Of a stretch of 55,366 nt of DNA, positions 8,726 through 18,178 are shown one piece after another. The notes under the pieces are model-generated. The model was given only the letters and a program-made list of their open reading frames with translations. It was not told the DNA's origin and made no database searches. This DNA comes from Taibaiella sp. (GTDB lineage Bacteria; Bacteroidota; Bacteroidia; Chitinophagales; Chitinophagaceae), in the NCBI GenBank assembly GCA_021740995.1, contig JAIOYR010000016.1:1-55366 (forward strand). The letters are read 5' to 3'. Made by a program: the position numbers and the translations under genes. The first letter of the stretch is position 1. The number at the start of each line of letters is the position of its first letter.

Positions 8726-9156
8726 TGCCGGTTTTGCCCCGATTTTGCTAAAAGAAGGCGCAAGACAGTGTAGCAGAACAATTTAATTTTCAATTCGCCG
8801 GAATCAGTGTGCAATACTCGGTCTTTGAGCGTAAGCAGCCTTCCACAATCAGTAAAAAGATTGGAACAAAAAGGAATTTTTAAAGTAGCGTTGCGCATAT
8901 GTTATGATTATTCTACTTAATGGAATGGTTAAGAAAGGGTGATTTTAATTGAAAAAGAAGAGCGTTTTTTCTGACAAAAAAATGACATTATAAAATGTTT
9001 TATAACAAAAAATGCCCTGAAAGCCGCGCCAGCACTGAAAAACATTTTTTACAAAATGTGTATAATTTTTGCCGATTGTGTCGTAGTTTTGCCCTGCTTT
9101 TATATAAAGGAAAGTTAATTTTCAAATATATTCCTGTGCCAGAATCAATAAAGCCA
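8726..9156 (+). other. Non-coding leader region of the act-cox operon
   Basis: About 430 bp lie between the SDR stop and the likely actA ATG. The actA reading frame is open back to 8995, but residues encoded there (many Arg, Cys and Lys) are not protein-like and precede the real signal peptide. TAGTTTTG at 9084-9091 fits the -7 consensus and lies 65 bp before the ATG. No TTG at the proper distance was found. I see no riboswitch or terminator. Confidence 0.4.
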
Positions 9157-10422
9157 ATGTTCAGAATATGCTTCCGCAGCCTGTTCGCGTTTTTTGTCGT
9201 ATTGCTCTTAAGCAATGTTCCCGCTATTGCCGCGCCTGATGGGAAAGCGCTGTTTATGTCCAACTGTGCATCCTGCCACAATCCTCTCAAAGAATCAACG
9301 GGTCCTGCACTGCAGAACATTGACAAAACCTTTCCCAGCAAGGAATGGGGATATAAGTGGATTCGCAACTCTGCAGCACTGATTGCTGCCGGCGACAAGA
9401 CCGCTGTAGACATCTACAACAAGTATAACAAGACTGCAATGACTGCATTCCCCAGTCTTTCGGACGAGGAGATAGATGCAATACTGGCGTATGTAAACGA
9501 GTACAAAGCACCTGTGACCGCAACTGCTGATGCCGGCAAGTCGGGAGGTGGACAACCTGCAACTGACAGCAACGGCTGGTTGTATACCGTTATTACACTT
9601 TCATTGCTGATGCTGGTTATCATCCTCTGGCGCGCCAATCAGGGTCTGAAGAGGGCTGCAAATGATAAGGATGATGTTCCTAACGAAAAAGAGATTCCGC
9701 TTTACCGCAGCAAGCTGGTAATTGCTGTTACAGCTATTCTTATCTTTATATTATCCGGTTACTGGCTTGTAAACGGTGCTGTGAATGAAGGTCGCCAACA
9801 AAACTATCAGCCATTACAACCATTGTACTATTCGCACAAAGTACACGCAGGCATCAACCAGATCAACTGTCTTTATTGCCATGCCGGTGCAGAAAAGAGC
9901 CGCCAGGCAATGATTCCATCATCTAACGTATGTATGAACTGCCACAAGCAGATAAAAGAATACACCGGAGCAGAGGAGCATCCATTGAAGACTGCAGAAG
10001 GCAAAACGATAAACGGAACTGAACAGATACAACTGCTGTACAAATATGCAGGATGGGATCCGGTGAAAAAAGACTACAACCGTGATGCAAAGGGAAATAT
10101 TCTTGCCACACCGATACAGTGGGTTAAAATACACAACCTGCCCGATCACGTTTATTTTAACCACGCACAGCACGTAAAAGTGGGTCAGGTACAGTGCCAG
10201 CAGTGCCACGGCAATATAGAAGAGATGGATGAGGTGTACCAGTTTTCACCATTGTCTATGGGCTGGTGTATCAACTGTCACAGACAAACACAGGTACAAT
10301 TTACGAGCAACAATTATTACAGCATATTTACGAAATATCATGAAGAGTTGAAATCTGGAAAACGTACGGGTGTTACTGAAGCAGAGGTTGGTGGTATGGA
10401 GTGTCAGAAGTGTCACTATTAA
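9157..10422 (+). CDS. actA: Alternative complex III multihaem cytochrome c subunit ActA
   Basis: The periplasmic multihaem subunit of alternative complex III, which carries electrons from the Fe-S subunit ActB towards the cytochrome oxidase. The ATG at 9157 gives 421 residues with a signal peptide (MFRICFRSLFAFFVVLLLS to AIAA). An N-terminal mono-haem cytochrome c domain has CASCH near residue 37 and a distal Met in the region KTAMTAFPSLSD. Two membrane segments follow (about 138-160 and 185-205). A class III-type domain then has five CxxCH motifs: CLYCH near 238, CMNCH near 258, CQQCH near 347, CINCH near 371 and CQKCH at the end. That makes six haem sites in one polypeptide. It is the first gene of the act-cox operon. 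A longer open frame upstream to 8995 is rejected because the signal peptide begins at 9157. Confidence 0.93.
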   Translation: MFRICFRSLFAFFVVLLLSNVPAIAAPDGKALFMSNCASCHNPLKESTGPALQNIDKTFPSKEWGYKWIRNSAALIAAGDKTAVDIYNKYNKTAMTAFPSLSDEEIDAILAYVNEYKAPVTATADAGKSGGGQPATDSNGWLYTVITLSLLMLVIILWRANQGLKRAANDKDDVPNEKEIPLYRSKLVIAVTAILIFILSGYWLVNGAVNEGRQQNYQPLQPLYYSHKVHAGINQINCLYCHAGAEKSRQAMIPSSNVCMNCHKQIKEYTGAEEHPLKTAEGKTINGTEQIQLLYKYAGWDPVKKDYNRDAKGNILATPIQWVKIHNLPDHVYFNHAQHVKVGQVQCQQCHGNIEEMDEVYQFSPLSMGWCINCHRQTQVQFTSNNYYSIFTKYHEELKSGKRTGVTEAEVGGMECQKCHY

Positions 10423-10585
10423 ACTCTGATTTGTGGAGTGCTGAAGGGTAAAGAATCCCGATTGAATAACGGGTTGTGTAATTAGGATTGCTTTATAGAA
10501 AAGTGTTGAGCGTACATAAAACAGCGTTCAAATTTCTACAAATGACTTTCTACTTTTTTGAAAAAAAAGAATTTGAAATTGCTTT

Positions 10586-13500
10586 ATGAGTCAAAAACAA
10601 TATTGGTCGGACCTGCAGGATCTCAGTAATATCGCTACTAAAAGTGAGGTAGCGGATAATGAGTTTAAGGAAGAGTTGCCATTCGACTTGAGCGACAGTG
10701 TATTTGGTGCCAACACGCCACGCCGCGACTTTTTAAAGTTCCTCGGCTTCAGCACATTGGCAGCTACCATAGTGTCAAGCTGCGAAATGCCTGTGCGCAA
10801 GGTTATACCTTATGCTATAAAGCCGGAAGATATCACTCCGGGTGTGCCTAACTATTACGCGTCTACATTTGTTGATGGTGGCGACTATTGCCCTATTGTT
10901 ATAAAAACAAGGGAGGGTCGTCCGATAAAAGTAGAAGGTAATGAGCTATCGTCTGTAACAAAGGGTGGTACATCGGCAAGGGTACAGGCTTCTGTATTGA
11001 ACCTGTACGATAAAGCCAGATTAAGGCACCCTATGGCAGATGGTAAAGAAGTTACCTTTGAGGCAATAGACCGTATGGTGAAAGAAGGTCTGGCCGGCAA
11101 GCAGGGCTACCTGCTTACTGCATCTGTGCTGAGCCCATCTACCAAAGAAGTAATCAATCAGTTTATAGCCAAATTCCCTACAGTGAAGCACGTAGTATAC
11201 GATGCTATCTCCTACTCGGGTATGCTGCAGGCCAACGAGGCTTGCTATGGCAAAAAGACTTTACCTACTTACCATTTCGATAAAGCAAACACAATAGTGA
11301 GTCTGGGTGCCGATTTTCTGGGTACCTGGTTGTCTCCTGTAGAGTTTTCGAAAGGATATGCAAGTGGCCGTAAGATCAGTGCGAAAAACATCAAACTTTC
11401 CAAGCACTATCAGGTTGAGTCTATACACACAATTACAGGAGCTGCTGCCGATGAGCGGGCTACCTGTCGTCCGTCTGAGATAGGTGCAGTAGCAGTTGCA
11501 TTGTACAATGCAGTAGCAAACGGTACTAATCCTACATTAGCCAGTGCCAATCTGAATAAGCTGGTAACAGCCGCGGCTGCTGACCTGAAGAAAGGTAATG
11601 GCATGGTGGTATGTGGCAGCAATGACTTGAGTGTGCAGACTGTAATAAATGCCATAAACGACAAAATAGGTGCAAACGGTGTTACTGTAAACTGGGTTAC
11701 CACAAGCAATTACAGACAAGGAATAGATAAAGATATGGCTGACCTTGTAGCTGCTATGGAAGCAGGACAGGTGGGCGCTATAATGATGCAAGGTGTAAAC
11801 CCTGCTTACGATTATCTGGATGGCAAAAAGTTTGCTGCAGCACTTGCAAAAGTGCCGGTTACGGTAACATTTGCAGAGCGCATGGACGAAACTGCCCAGA
11901 AGTGCAAATACATCATACCTGATCATAACTATCTGGAGAGCTGGGGTGATGCTGAGCCAAAACCTAACTACTTCAGTCTGATGCAGCCAGGTATCAGTCC
12001 AATGTTCAAAACACGTCCTTATCAGGATTCGTTGATGATGTGGATGGATGCCGGCCAAACGTATGGTGAATACTGGAAGTTGTATTGGACTACCCGAACA
12101 GGTAGCCAGGCAAACTTTGATAAAGCATTGCAGGACGGTGTAATAGAGCCTGCAGGTGAGATGCCCAATGGTGCTGTAGCGTTTGCAGGTGATGCAGGAG
12201 CTGCAATAGCTGCTATACAGGCAAAAAAATCCGCACCTGGTGTAGAGCTGGTAGTGTATGAAAAAGTAGCAATAGGCTATGGTGGTGCATGGAGCAATAA
12301 CCCATGGTTGTTGGAAATGCCCGATCCTATTACACGTGCTACATGGGATAACTACCTGTGTGTGTCGCCAAAACGTGCTAAAGAGCTGGATGCGGAACTG
12401 ACGGGATTTACAGAAATAGAAACACACAAACGCGTAGCAAAGATTACCGGTGCAAATGGCTACACAGTTAGCTTGCCGATAATAGTTGTTCCCGGTATGC
12501 ACAACGATGTTGTAGCAATAGCAGTAGGATATGGCAGAGATGCGAAAGTGGGACGCGCGGCTGCAAGTGATGCAACAAAGGGTGGCAAAAATGCATATCC
12601 GTTCACTGCATTTAATGGTCAGACAGTTGACTTCTTCTCTGCAGTGTCGGTTGCTAAAACAGAAGAGAAATATGAAGTGGCTGTACTGCAAACGCACAAC
12701 AGCTACGAAGGTCGTCCGGTAGTTCATGAGTATACACTTGAAGAGTTTAAAAAAGACCCACAGGCGTTACAAAAAGAGCGTGGCGAAGAGATAGGTCACT
12801 ATGCTCAGTTGCCATGGGTAGAAAAAGGAAAAGAAGCGCCACACCACGATGGACCAATGGTGGCTACACCTGAAATGGAAGATGGCTACCGCGAGCATGG
12901 TACACTGTACCCAAATCATCCTTACGAAGGTATTAAGTGGGGCATGTCTATTGACCTGAATACATGTACCGGTTGTGGTGCATGTGTGATAGGTTGCATG
13001 GCTGAAAACAACATTTCTGTAGTAGGTAAGTATCATGCACTGAGAAGCCATGAAATGCACTGGCTGCGTATAGATCGTTATTTCAGCGGTAATCCTGATG
13101 ATGGAGATACGATTCAGACTATTTTCCAGCCTATGCTTTGTCAGCATTGCGACAACGCACCCTGCGAAAACGTTTGTCCGGTATCGGCTACCAACCACAG
13201 CACAGAGGGTCTTAACCAAATGGCTTATAACCGTTGTATAGGTACTAAATACTGTGCCAACAACTGTCCGTATAAAGTACGTCACTTCAACTGGATGGAT
13301 TGGAACGGTGCAGATGCATTTGCAGACAACCTATACGAAGATGGCCGCCGTGATGATCTCAATGACGACCTGACTAGAATGGTACTTAATCCGGATGTTA
13401 CGGTACGTAGCCGTGGTGTAATGGAAAAATGTTCATTCTGTGTTCAGCGCCTGCAGGAAGGCAAACTTGCGGCGAAGAAAGCGGGTCGTCCGCTGATAGA

Positions 13501-13744
13501 TGGCGAGGTGCGCACAGCATGTCAGCAGAGCTGCCCATCGGATAGTATCTCCTTCGGTAACGTGAACGACAAGGAAAGCGAAATCTACAAAATCCGTAAG
13601 AGTGAGCAGCAAGAGCGTACATTCTACGTACTGGAGCACATCCACACATTGCCCAACATCAACTATCTCTCTAAGATTCGTAATACCAGTGAGATAATAG
13701 CCGGCAATGAAAAGAAGGATATAATGTATACAGACCATATATAA
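10586..13744 (+). CDS. actB: Alternative complex III Fe-S/molybdopterin-like subunit ActB
   Basis: A 1052-residue periplasmic subunit. A twin-arginine motif (PRRDFLKFLG, near residue 46) and a following TIVSSC lipobox-like Cys near residue 64 suggest Tat export with lipid anchoring. The first about 750 residues match the molybdopterin oxidoreductase-like ActB1 part, which in this family holds no molybdenum cofactor. The C-terminal ActB2 part has four ferredoxin cysteine clusters: CTGCGACVIGC (about 794-804), CQHCDNAPCENVC (about 851-863), CIGTKYCANNC (about 883-893), and CSFC (about 949) with CQQSC (about 978). These carry one [3Fe-4S] and three [4Fe-4S] centres in studied homologues. It lies 163 bp after actA and 161 bp before actC. 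Confidence 0.95.
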   Translation: MSQKQYWSDLQDLSNIATKSEVADNEFKEELPFDLSDSVFGANTPRRDFLKFLGFSTLAATIVSSCEMPVRKVIPYAIKPEDITPGVPNYYASTFVDGGDYCPIVIKTREGRPIKVEGNELSSVTKGGTSARVQASVLNLYDKARLRHPMADGKEVTFEAIDRMVKEGLAGKQGYLLTASVLSPSTKEVINQFIAKFPTVKHVVYDAISYSGMLQANEACYGKKTLPTYHFDKANTIVSLGADFLGTWLSPVEFSKGYASGRKISAKNIKLSKHYQVESIHTITGAAADERATCRPSEIGAVAVALYNAVANGTNPTLASANLNKLVTAAAADLKKGNGMVVCGSNDLSVQTVINAINDKIGANGVTVNWVTTSNYRQGIDKDMADLVAAMEAGQVGAIMMQGVNPAYDYLDGKKFAAALAKVPVTVTFAERMDETAQKCKYIIPDHNYLESWGDAEPKPNYFSLMQPGISPMFKTRPYQDSLMMWMDAGQTYGEYWKLYWTTRTGSQANFDKALQDGVIEPAGEMPNGAVAFAGDAGAAIAAIQAKKSAPGVELVVYEKVAIGYGGAWSNNPWLLEMPDPITRATWDNYLCVSPKRAKELDAELTGFTEIETHKRVAKITGANGYTVSLPIIVVPGMHNDVVAIAVGYGRDAKVGRAAASDATKGGKNAYPFTAFNGQTVDFFSAVSVAKTEEKYEVAVLQTHNSYEGRPVVHEYTLEEFKKDPQALQKERGEEIGHYAQLPWVEKGKEAPHHDGPMVATPEMEDGYREHGTLYPNHPYEGIKWGMSIDLNTCTGCGACVIGCMAENNISVVGKYHALRSHEMHWLRIDRYFSGNPDDGDTIQTIFQPMLCQHCDNAPCENVCPVSATNHSTEGLNQMAYNRCIGTKYCANNCPYKVRHFNWMDWNGADAFADNLYEDGRRDDLNDDLTRMVLNPDVTVRSRGVMEKCSFCVQRLQEGKLAAKKAGRPLIDGEVRTACQQSCPSDSISFGNVNDKESEIYKIRKSEQQERTFYVLEHIHTLPNINYLSKIRNTSEIIAGNEKKDIMYTDHI

Positions 13745-13905
13745 GAGCGGAAAAGAGAGAGAAAGAGCGAAGAGAATAGAGCGATAGAGCGGAGAAAATA
13801 AAAGAATCGAAGTAGATACAAAGGGTTAAGTGTTGAGTAGAAAAGGTCGGAAGTTTAATTTCGATAATGCTCAGCAGAATTTTAAAAAAATACTAATTAC
13901 GTGCT
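13745..13905 (+). other. Purine-rich spacer between actB and actC
   Basis: The first about 85 nt (13745-13830) are almost all A and G, with GAGCG repeated several times. An AT-rich stretch leads to the actC ATG. There is no open frame or terminator-like hairpin. It may be a single-stranded mRNA spacer in the operon. Confidence 0.4.
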
Positions 13906-15369
13906 ATGCATATTAAGTACGAGTCGTTTGTAAGGGAACCATTAGTTGATGGCAACAAGGACTATCATCAGGTGTCGGAAGACATTATCAGCCCTATTGA
14001 GCGCAAGCCGGGCCGCATGTGGTATGTAGGTTTTTTCTTCGCAGTAATACTGTTGTGTTTCGGGATATTTTCCGTAACCTGGTCGGTATATTGGGGACTA
14101 GGAACCTGGGGTGTAAACCGTACCATAGGTTGGGGTTGGGACATCACCAACTTCGTATGGTGGATCGGTATCGGTCATGCCGGTACACTGATCTCGGCAA
14201 TCCTTTTGCTGTTCCGTCAGGGATGGCGTACGGGTGTAAACCGTGCTGCGGAAGCGATGACCATCTTTGCGGTAATGTGTGCGGGACAGTTCCCTATCTG
14301 GCACATGGGTCGTGTATGGGATGGTTTCTGGGTATTGCCGTTGCCTAACAGCCGCGGACCATTATGGCCAAACTTTGACTCTCCGCTTCTTTGGGACGTA
14401 TTTGCGATATCTACTTACTTTACGGTTTCATTGTTGTTCTGGTATTCCGGTCTCGTTCCTGACTTTGCACTGATTCGCGACAGAGCTAAAACAAAATTCC
14501 GTAAAGCAGCATATGGCCTTGCTTCATTTGGATGGACAGGTACTGCTAAAAACTGGCAGCGTATGGAAGCTCTGGCACTCGTACTTGCCGGTCTTTCTAC
14601 TCCACTGGTACTTTCGGTGCACACTATTGTATCTTTTGACTTTGCTACCTCGGTGATACCGGGTTGGCATACTACCATCTTCCCTCCCTACTTCGTAGCG
14701 GGTGCGGTATTCTCAGGTTTTGCGATGGTGAACACACTTCTGGTTATCACCCGAAAGATTTTGAAACTGGAAGAATACATCACCATTGGTCACCTGGAGG
14801 CGATGAATAAGATCATTGTACTTACGGGTTCTATAGTAGGTGTGGCATATCTTACAGAGCTGTTCATGTCTTGGTACTCACAGTCTTGGGGCGAAATGGC
14901 TGCCTTCCAATGGCGTATCATGGGACCATACTGGTGGAGTTACTGGGCTATGATGACCTGTAACGTGGTATCACCTCAGCTGTTCTGGATTAAGAAACTG
15001 CGTCGTAATATCCCATTCACTTTTGTAATGTCGATAGTGGTGAATATAGGTATGTGGTTCGAGCGTTTTGTAATCATAGTTACGTCTACTTACCGCGACT
15101 GGGTGCCGGGAAGCTGGGCATACTACAGCCCTGAGTGGCCTGAGGTTGGATTTTATCTTGGAACATTCGGTTTGTTCTTTACCTGCTACTTCCTGTTTGC
15201 CAAGTATTTCCCGGTAATTGCAGTAGCGGAAATCAAATTCGTACTCAAGACTTCAGGCGACAATTACAAACGTGCTATGCAGCCTATAGAAGAGCAGAGT
15301 GCAGAAGACTTTGTACATGAAGTAGAAGCAGCGCACCACGAAGATCACGCTGATGCAGCGCACCACTAA
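13906..15369 (+). CDS. actC: Alternative complex III NrfD-like membrane subunit ActC
   Basis: A 487-residue polytopic membrane protein of the NrfD/PsrC family with about ten transmembrane helices. It is proposed to bind quinol in alternative complex III. Conserved stretches are NFVWWIGIGHAGTLISAIL (about 83-101), AGQFPIWHMGRVW (about 126-138) and FDFATSVIPGWHTTIFPPYF (about 244-263). The C-terminal tail is rich in His, Glu and Asp (EAAHHEDHADAAHH). It lies in the middle of the act operon. Confidence 0.95.
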   Translation: MHIKYESFVREPLVDGNKDYHQVSEDIISPIERKPGRMWYVGFFFAVILLCFGIFSVTWSVYWGLGTWGVNRTIGWGWDITNFVWWIGIGHAGTLISAILLLFRQGWRTGVNRAAEAMTIFAVMCAGQFPIWHMGRVWDGFWVLPLPNSRGPLWPNFDSPLLWDVFAISTYFTVSLLFWYSGLVPDFALIRDRAKTKFRKAAYGLASFGWTGTAKNWQRMEALALVLAGLSTPLVLSVHTIVSFDFATSVIPGWHTTIFPPYFVAGAVFSGFAMVNTLLVITRKILKLEEYITIGHLEAMNKIIVLTGSIVGVAYLTELFMSWYSQSWGEMAAFQWRIMGPYWWSYWAMMTCNVVSPQLFWIKKLRRNIPFTFVMSIVVNIGMWFERFVIIVTSTYRDWVPGSWAYYSPEWPEVGFYLGTFGLFFTCYFLFAKYFPVIAVAEIKFVLKTSGDNYKRAMQPIEEQSAEDFVHEVEAAHHEDHADAAHH

Positions 15370-15454
15370 TATGAGTGCGGGGATGCAGAGCGGGAGCGTT
15401 TAGAAAAGGAGTGATTTAAAATTTTTGATTATTAATATTTTTGATTTTTTCAAA

Positions 15455-16036
15455 ATGGCTATAAAGAAATTTGCGGTAGCAGCATATGACGACGAAGCAG
15501 TATTGTTTCCGGCAGTAAAAAAGGTGCGTAAAAGCGGCTATAAACTGCATGATGTGTATACTCCTTTCGCAGTTCACGGTCTTGATCAGGCAATGGGTCT
15601 GAAGGAAACCGACCTGCACATTGCCGGTTTTATCTACGGTATCTGCGGCACTTCTACTGCGGTAGGGTTTATATCATGGATATTTACTTCAGACTGGCCG
15701 ATAGTTTATGGCGGTAAGCCACACTTCGCCTTGCCGGCATGGGTGCCTATTACGTTTGAGCTTACGGTTCTGTTTGCAGCAGTAGGTATGACACTTACTT
15801 TCTGCTATCTGAACCAGATTATGCCAGGCGTGAAAAAACATGTTTTTCATCCGCGCCAGAGCGATGACCTGTTTGTAATGGCAATAGAGCTTAATGACCA
15901 TACTCCGGAAGCTGAAGTGATTAAATTTCTTAAAACAACAGGAGCAGTAGAAACATCGGTGCAGATGGCAGAAGAAGGATGGTGGTACGGCAGATGGGAC
16001 GAGAAAGAAGAGTATGAGGCACTAAATGCCGGATAG
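15455..16036 (+). CDS. actD: Alternative complex III subunit ActD (DUF3341)
   Basis: A 193-residue protein from the ATG at 15455 (MAIKKFAVAAYDDE). A frame starting at 15425 adds ten poorly conserved residues. The N-terminal half is the cytosolic DUF3341 domain (FPAVKKVRKSGYKLHDVYTPF, with HGLDQAMGLKETDL). Two transmembrane helices follow (about 55-78 and 93-118), then HPRQSDDLFVMAIE. ActD is a structural subunit of alternative complex III that lies against ActC. Confidence 0.93.
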   Translation: MAIKKFAVAAYDDEAVLFPAVKKVRKSGYKLHDVYTPFAVHGLDQAMGLKETDLHIAGFIYGICGTSTAVGFISWIFTSDWPIVYGGKPHFALPAWVPITFELTVLFAAVGMTLTFCYLNQIMPGVKKHVFHPRQSDDLFVMAIELNDHTPEAEVIKFLKTTGAVETSVQMAEEGWWYGRWDEKEEYEALNAG

Positions 16037-16166
16037 GAATAGTACTTGTTTTTTTGCCGCAATTATCAGGATACAGGGTTTGACATTAAAATATAAACGG
16101 TCGGGATTAGTGGGATTGACAGATATCAACTAACGATTTTCGACTTACAACTTACGACTAAAGATT

Positions 16167-16823
16167 ATGAACAAGATTAAAAGCATAGTGGTAGCAAGCC
16201 TGGCGTTGACGGTTGGCCTTGTGTCCTGCGACTCAGGCAATATGCGTCGTACACCGGGTCATATATATGCACCGGATATGACCTACTCGCGCGCATATGA
16301 TGCTTATACATCTAATCCCAATTTTGAGGATGGGCTTACGAGCCGCAGGCCTGTATCGGGAACGATAGCCCGCGGTCATGAGATGCCCGACCACATGGTG
16401 GAAGGTGATACTGCTGGCTATAAAAACTTCAATACCGAACTTCGCTTTACCGACAATGAGTTGGATGAGGGTCGCCGTTTGTTTAATATCTATTGTGGTA
16501 TCTGTCACGGAACGGCATTGGACGGTCAGGGTCCTTTATATGCCAGCGGTAAATTTGCTTCTATGCCGGCAAATCTTAAAGATGCCAAATACCTGCACAT
16601 GTCTTCAGGACAGATGTATGCTGCAATAAAGTATGGTAAAAACATGATGGGTGCTTATGCTTCACAGCTCGATATAAAGCAGCGATGGATGGTGATAGCT
16701 TACATTAAGAAAGTACAATCTGAAAACGGAGGCGATGCATTTGCATACGGTGCGGCAAAAGCAGCCCCTGCAGAGGTGGCAGCGGCACCAGCCCCGGCGG
16801 CCGAAGAAAAAGCAGCACACTAG
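16167..16823 (+). CDS. actE: Alternative complex III mono-haem cytochrome c lipoprotein ActE
   Basis: A 218-residue lipoprotein with the signal peptide MNKIKSIVVASLALTVGLVSC and a lipobox Cys at residue 21. The cytochrome c domain has CGICHGTALDGQGP (haem Cys-Cys-His near 110-114) and a likely axial Met in GKNMMGAYASQ. The tail is Ala/Pro-rich (about 190-218), probably a flexible linker. ActE passes electrons from ActA to the oxidase in characterised complexes. Confidence 0.94.
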   Translation: MNKIKSIVVASLALTVGLVSCDSGNMRRTPGHIYAPDMTYSRAYDAYTSNPNFEDGLTSRRPVSGTIARGHEMPDHMVEGDTAGYKNFNTELRFTDNELDEGRRLFNIYCGICHGTALDGQGPLYASGKFASMPANLKDAKYLHMSSGQMYAAIKYGKNMMGAYASQLDIKQRWMVIAYIKKVQSENGGDAFAYGAAKAAPAEVAAAPAPAAEEKAAH

Positions 16824-16899
16824 TATGGTCTGAATCAGACTGTAGAGTAAGGAAAAGTAGAAAATAGTATAAAACGAATTTTAATAAAAGTTGCAAACA

Positions 16900-18117
16900 A
16901 TGAATGATCGTTTTGAGATACCCGCACGATTGAGAAATACCAGTATCGCACTGATAGCGATAGGCGTGCTTACGCTGATAGGGGGTATTGCTGCGTTACT
17001 TACCAGCCATGTAGATACAGACAGGGCTCGCTTCTGGACAGTACTGCTTCATGATAGTGTATTCTTTACACTTATCACCGCAGTAAGCATTTTTATACAG
17101 GCAGCAGTATCGCTGGCGCAGGGTGCATGGATTGTTGCCTTCCGCCGTGTGCCGGAGGCCATAGGTGCCAACGTTTGGATATTTGGTACTATTGCCACAG
17201 TTATCCTGTTTCTGATTGTGTTTACTTATAAAGATTCGCATGGTGTCAATTCTATATTTCCATGGGTTACACCGGGCGATGATAAGATACTGATTGGCAA
17301 ATCGCCTTTCCTTAACAAGGGCATGTTTGTAGCATTTACACTGATAGCAGTAGGTTTGTGGTCTTATTTTGGTCGCAAGTTCCGCGCTATGTCTATTGCT
17401 CAGGAAAGTGCACCTAAGAATGATACTAAAATCTATTGGAAAGTTTTCCGTCTGTCTGGCCTGTTCCTTTTGGTATATGCACTTACGCAGATGAGTACTA
17501 TTCCATGGTTGTGGGTAATGAGTATTCAGGCACACTGGTTTTCTACTTTGTTTAGCTGGTATGCATTTGCCAGTGCCTTTGTAAGCGGTATGTCGTTGAT
17601 ATTGCTTTGGGTTGTATATCTTAAAAATCAGGGCAATCTGCGCCTGGTGACTACAGAGCACATGCACGACCTTGGTAAGTTTATGTTTGCATTCAGTGTA
17701 TTCTGGACGTACCTTTGGTTCTCTCAGTACATGCTGATTTGGTATGCCAATATTCCTGAGGAAACACAATACTTTAAGTTGCGTCAGCAGGGGCCATATA
17801 GCATCATCTTCTACGCCAACTTTATTATCAACTTCTGTATGCCAATAATCATACTGATGGCTCGCCCGAGCAAGCGTAATTATTTTACTGTTTCCTTCAT
17901 GGCAATGGTAATAATATTCGGTCACTGGCTTGATTACTTCCAGATGATTATGCCGGGTCCGCTGGGCACTGAATGGCACATCAATTGGTATGAAATAGGT
18001 GTGTTTATGGGTTTTGTAGGTGTACTTATCTTTACAGTATCACGTACGCTCACAAAATCATCACTGATACCACACAACAATATTTTGCTCAAAGAGACAG
18101 CGATACATATTGCCTAG
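16900..18117 (+). CDS. actF: Alternative complex III NrfD-like membrane subunit ActF
   Basis: A 405-residue polytopic membrane protein, the second NrfD-like subunit and paralogue of ActC, with about ten helices. The start ATG at 16900 (MNDRFEIPARLRNTS) is chosen over an in-frame TTG at 16891. Diagnostic stretches are FTYKDSHGVNSIFPWVTPGDD (split here at its middle; about 110-130), LPWLWVMSIQAHWFSTLFSW-like text (about 205-222, with IPWLWVMS) and FGHWLDYFQMIMPGPLG (about 343-359). Transcription continues into coxB. Confidence 0.93.
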   Translation: MNDRFEIPARLRNTSIALIAIGVLTLIGGIAALLTSHVDTDRARFWTVLLHDSVFFTLITAVSIFIQAAVSLAQGAWIVAFRRVPEAIGANVWIFGTIATVILFLIVFTYKDSHGVNSIFPWVTPGDDKILIGKSPFLNKGMFVAFTLIAVGLWSYFGRKFRAMSIAQESAPKNDTKIYWKVFRLSGLFLLVYALTQMSTIPWLWVMSIQAHWFSTLFSWYAFASAFVSGMSLILLWVVYLKNQGNLRLVTTEHMHDLGKFMFAFSVFWTYLWFSQYMLIWYANIPEETQYFKLRQQGPYSIIFYANFIINFCMPIIILMARPSKRNYFTVSFMAMVIIFGHWLDYFQMIMPGPLGTEWHINWYEIGVFMGFVGVLIFTVSRTLTKSSLIPHNNILLKETAIHIA

Positions 18118-18178
18118 GATAAAGAAATTGAAACTGCAGGAAATAAATAGTTAACAAGTAAATACAAGCTGAACGACC

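Noticed and set aside
11537-12727. 396-residue minus-strand frame inside actB
   Set aside because: Cys-, Tyr- and His-rich antisense of a well-supported gene; no domain. Similar antisense frames in actF (16996-17979) and in the aminotransferase gene (52113-52952) were dropped for the same reason.
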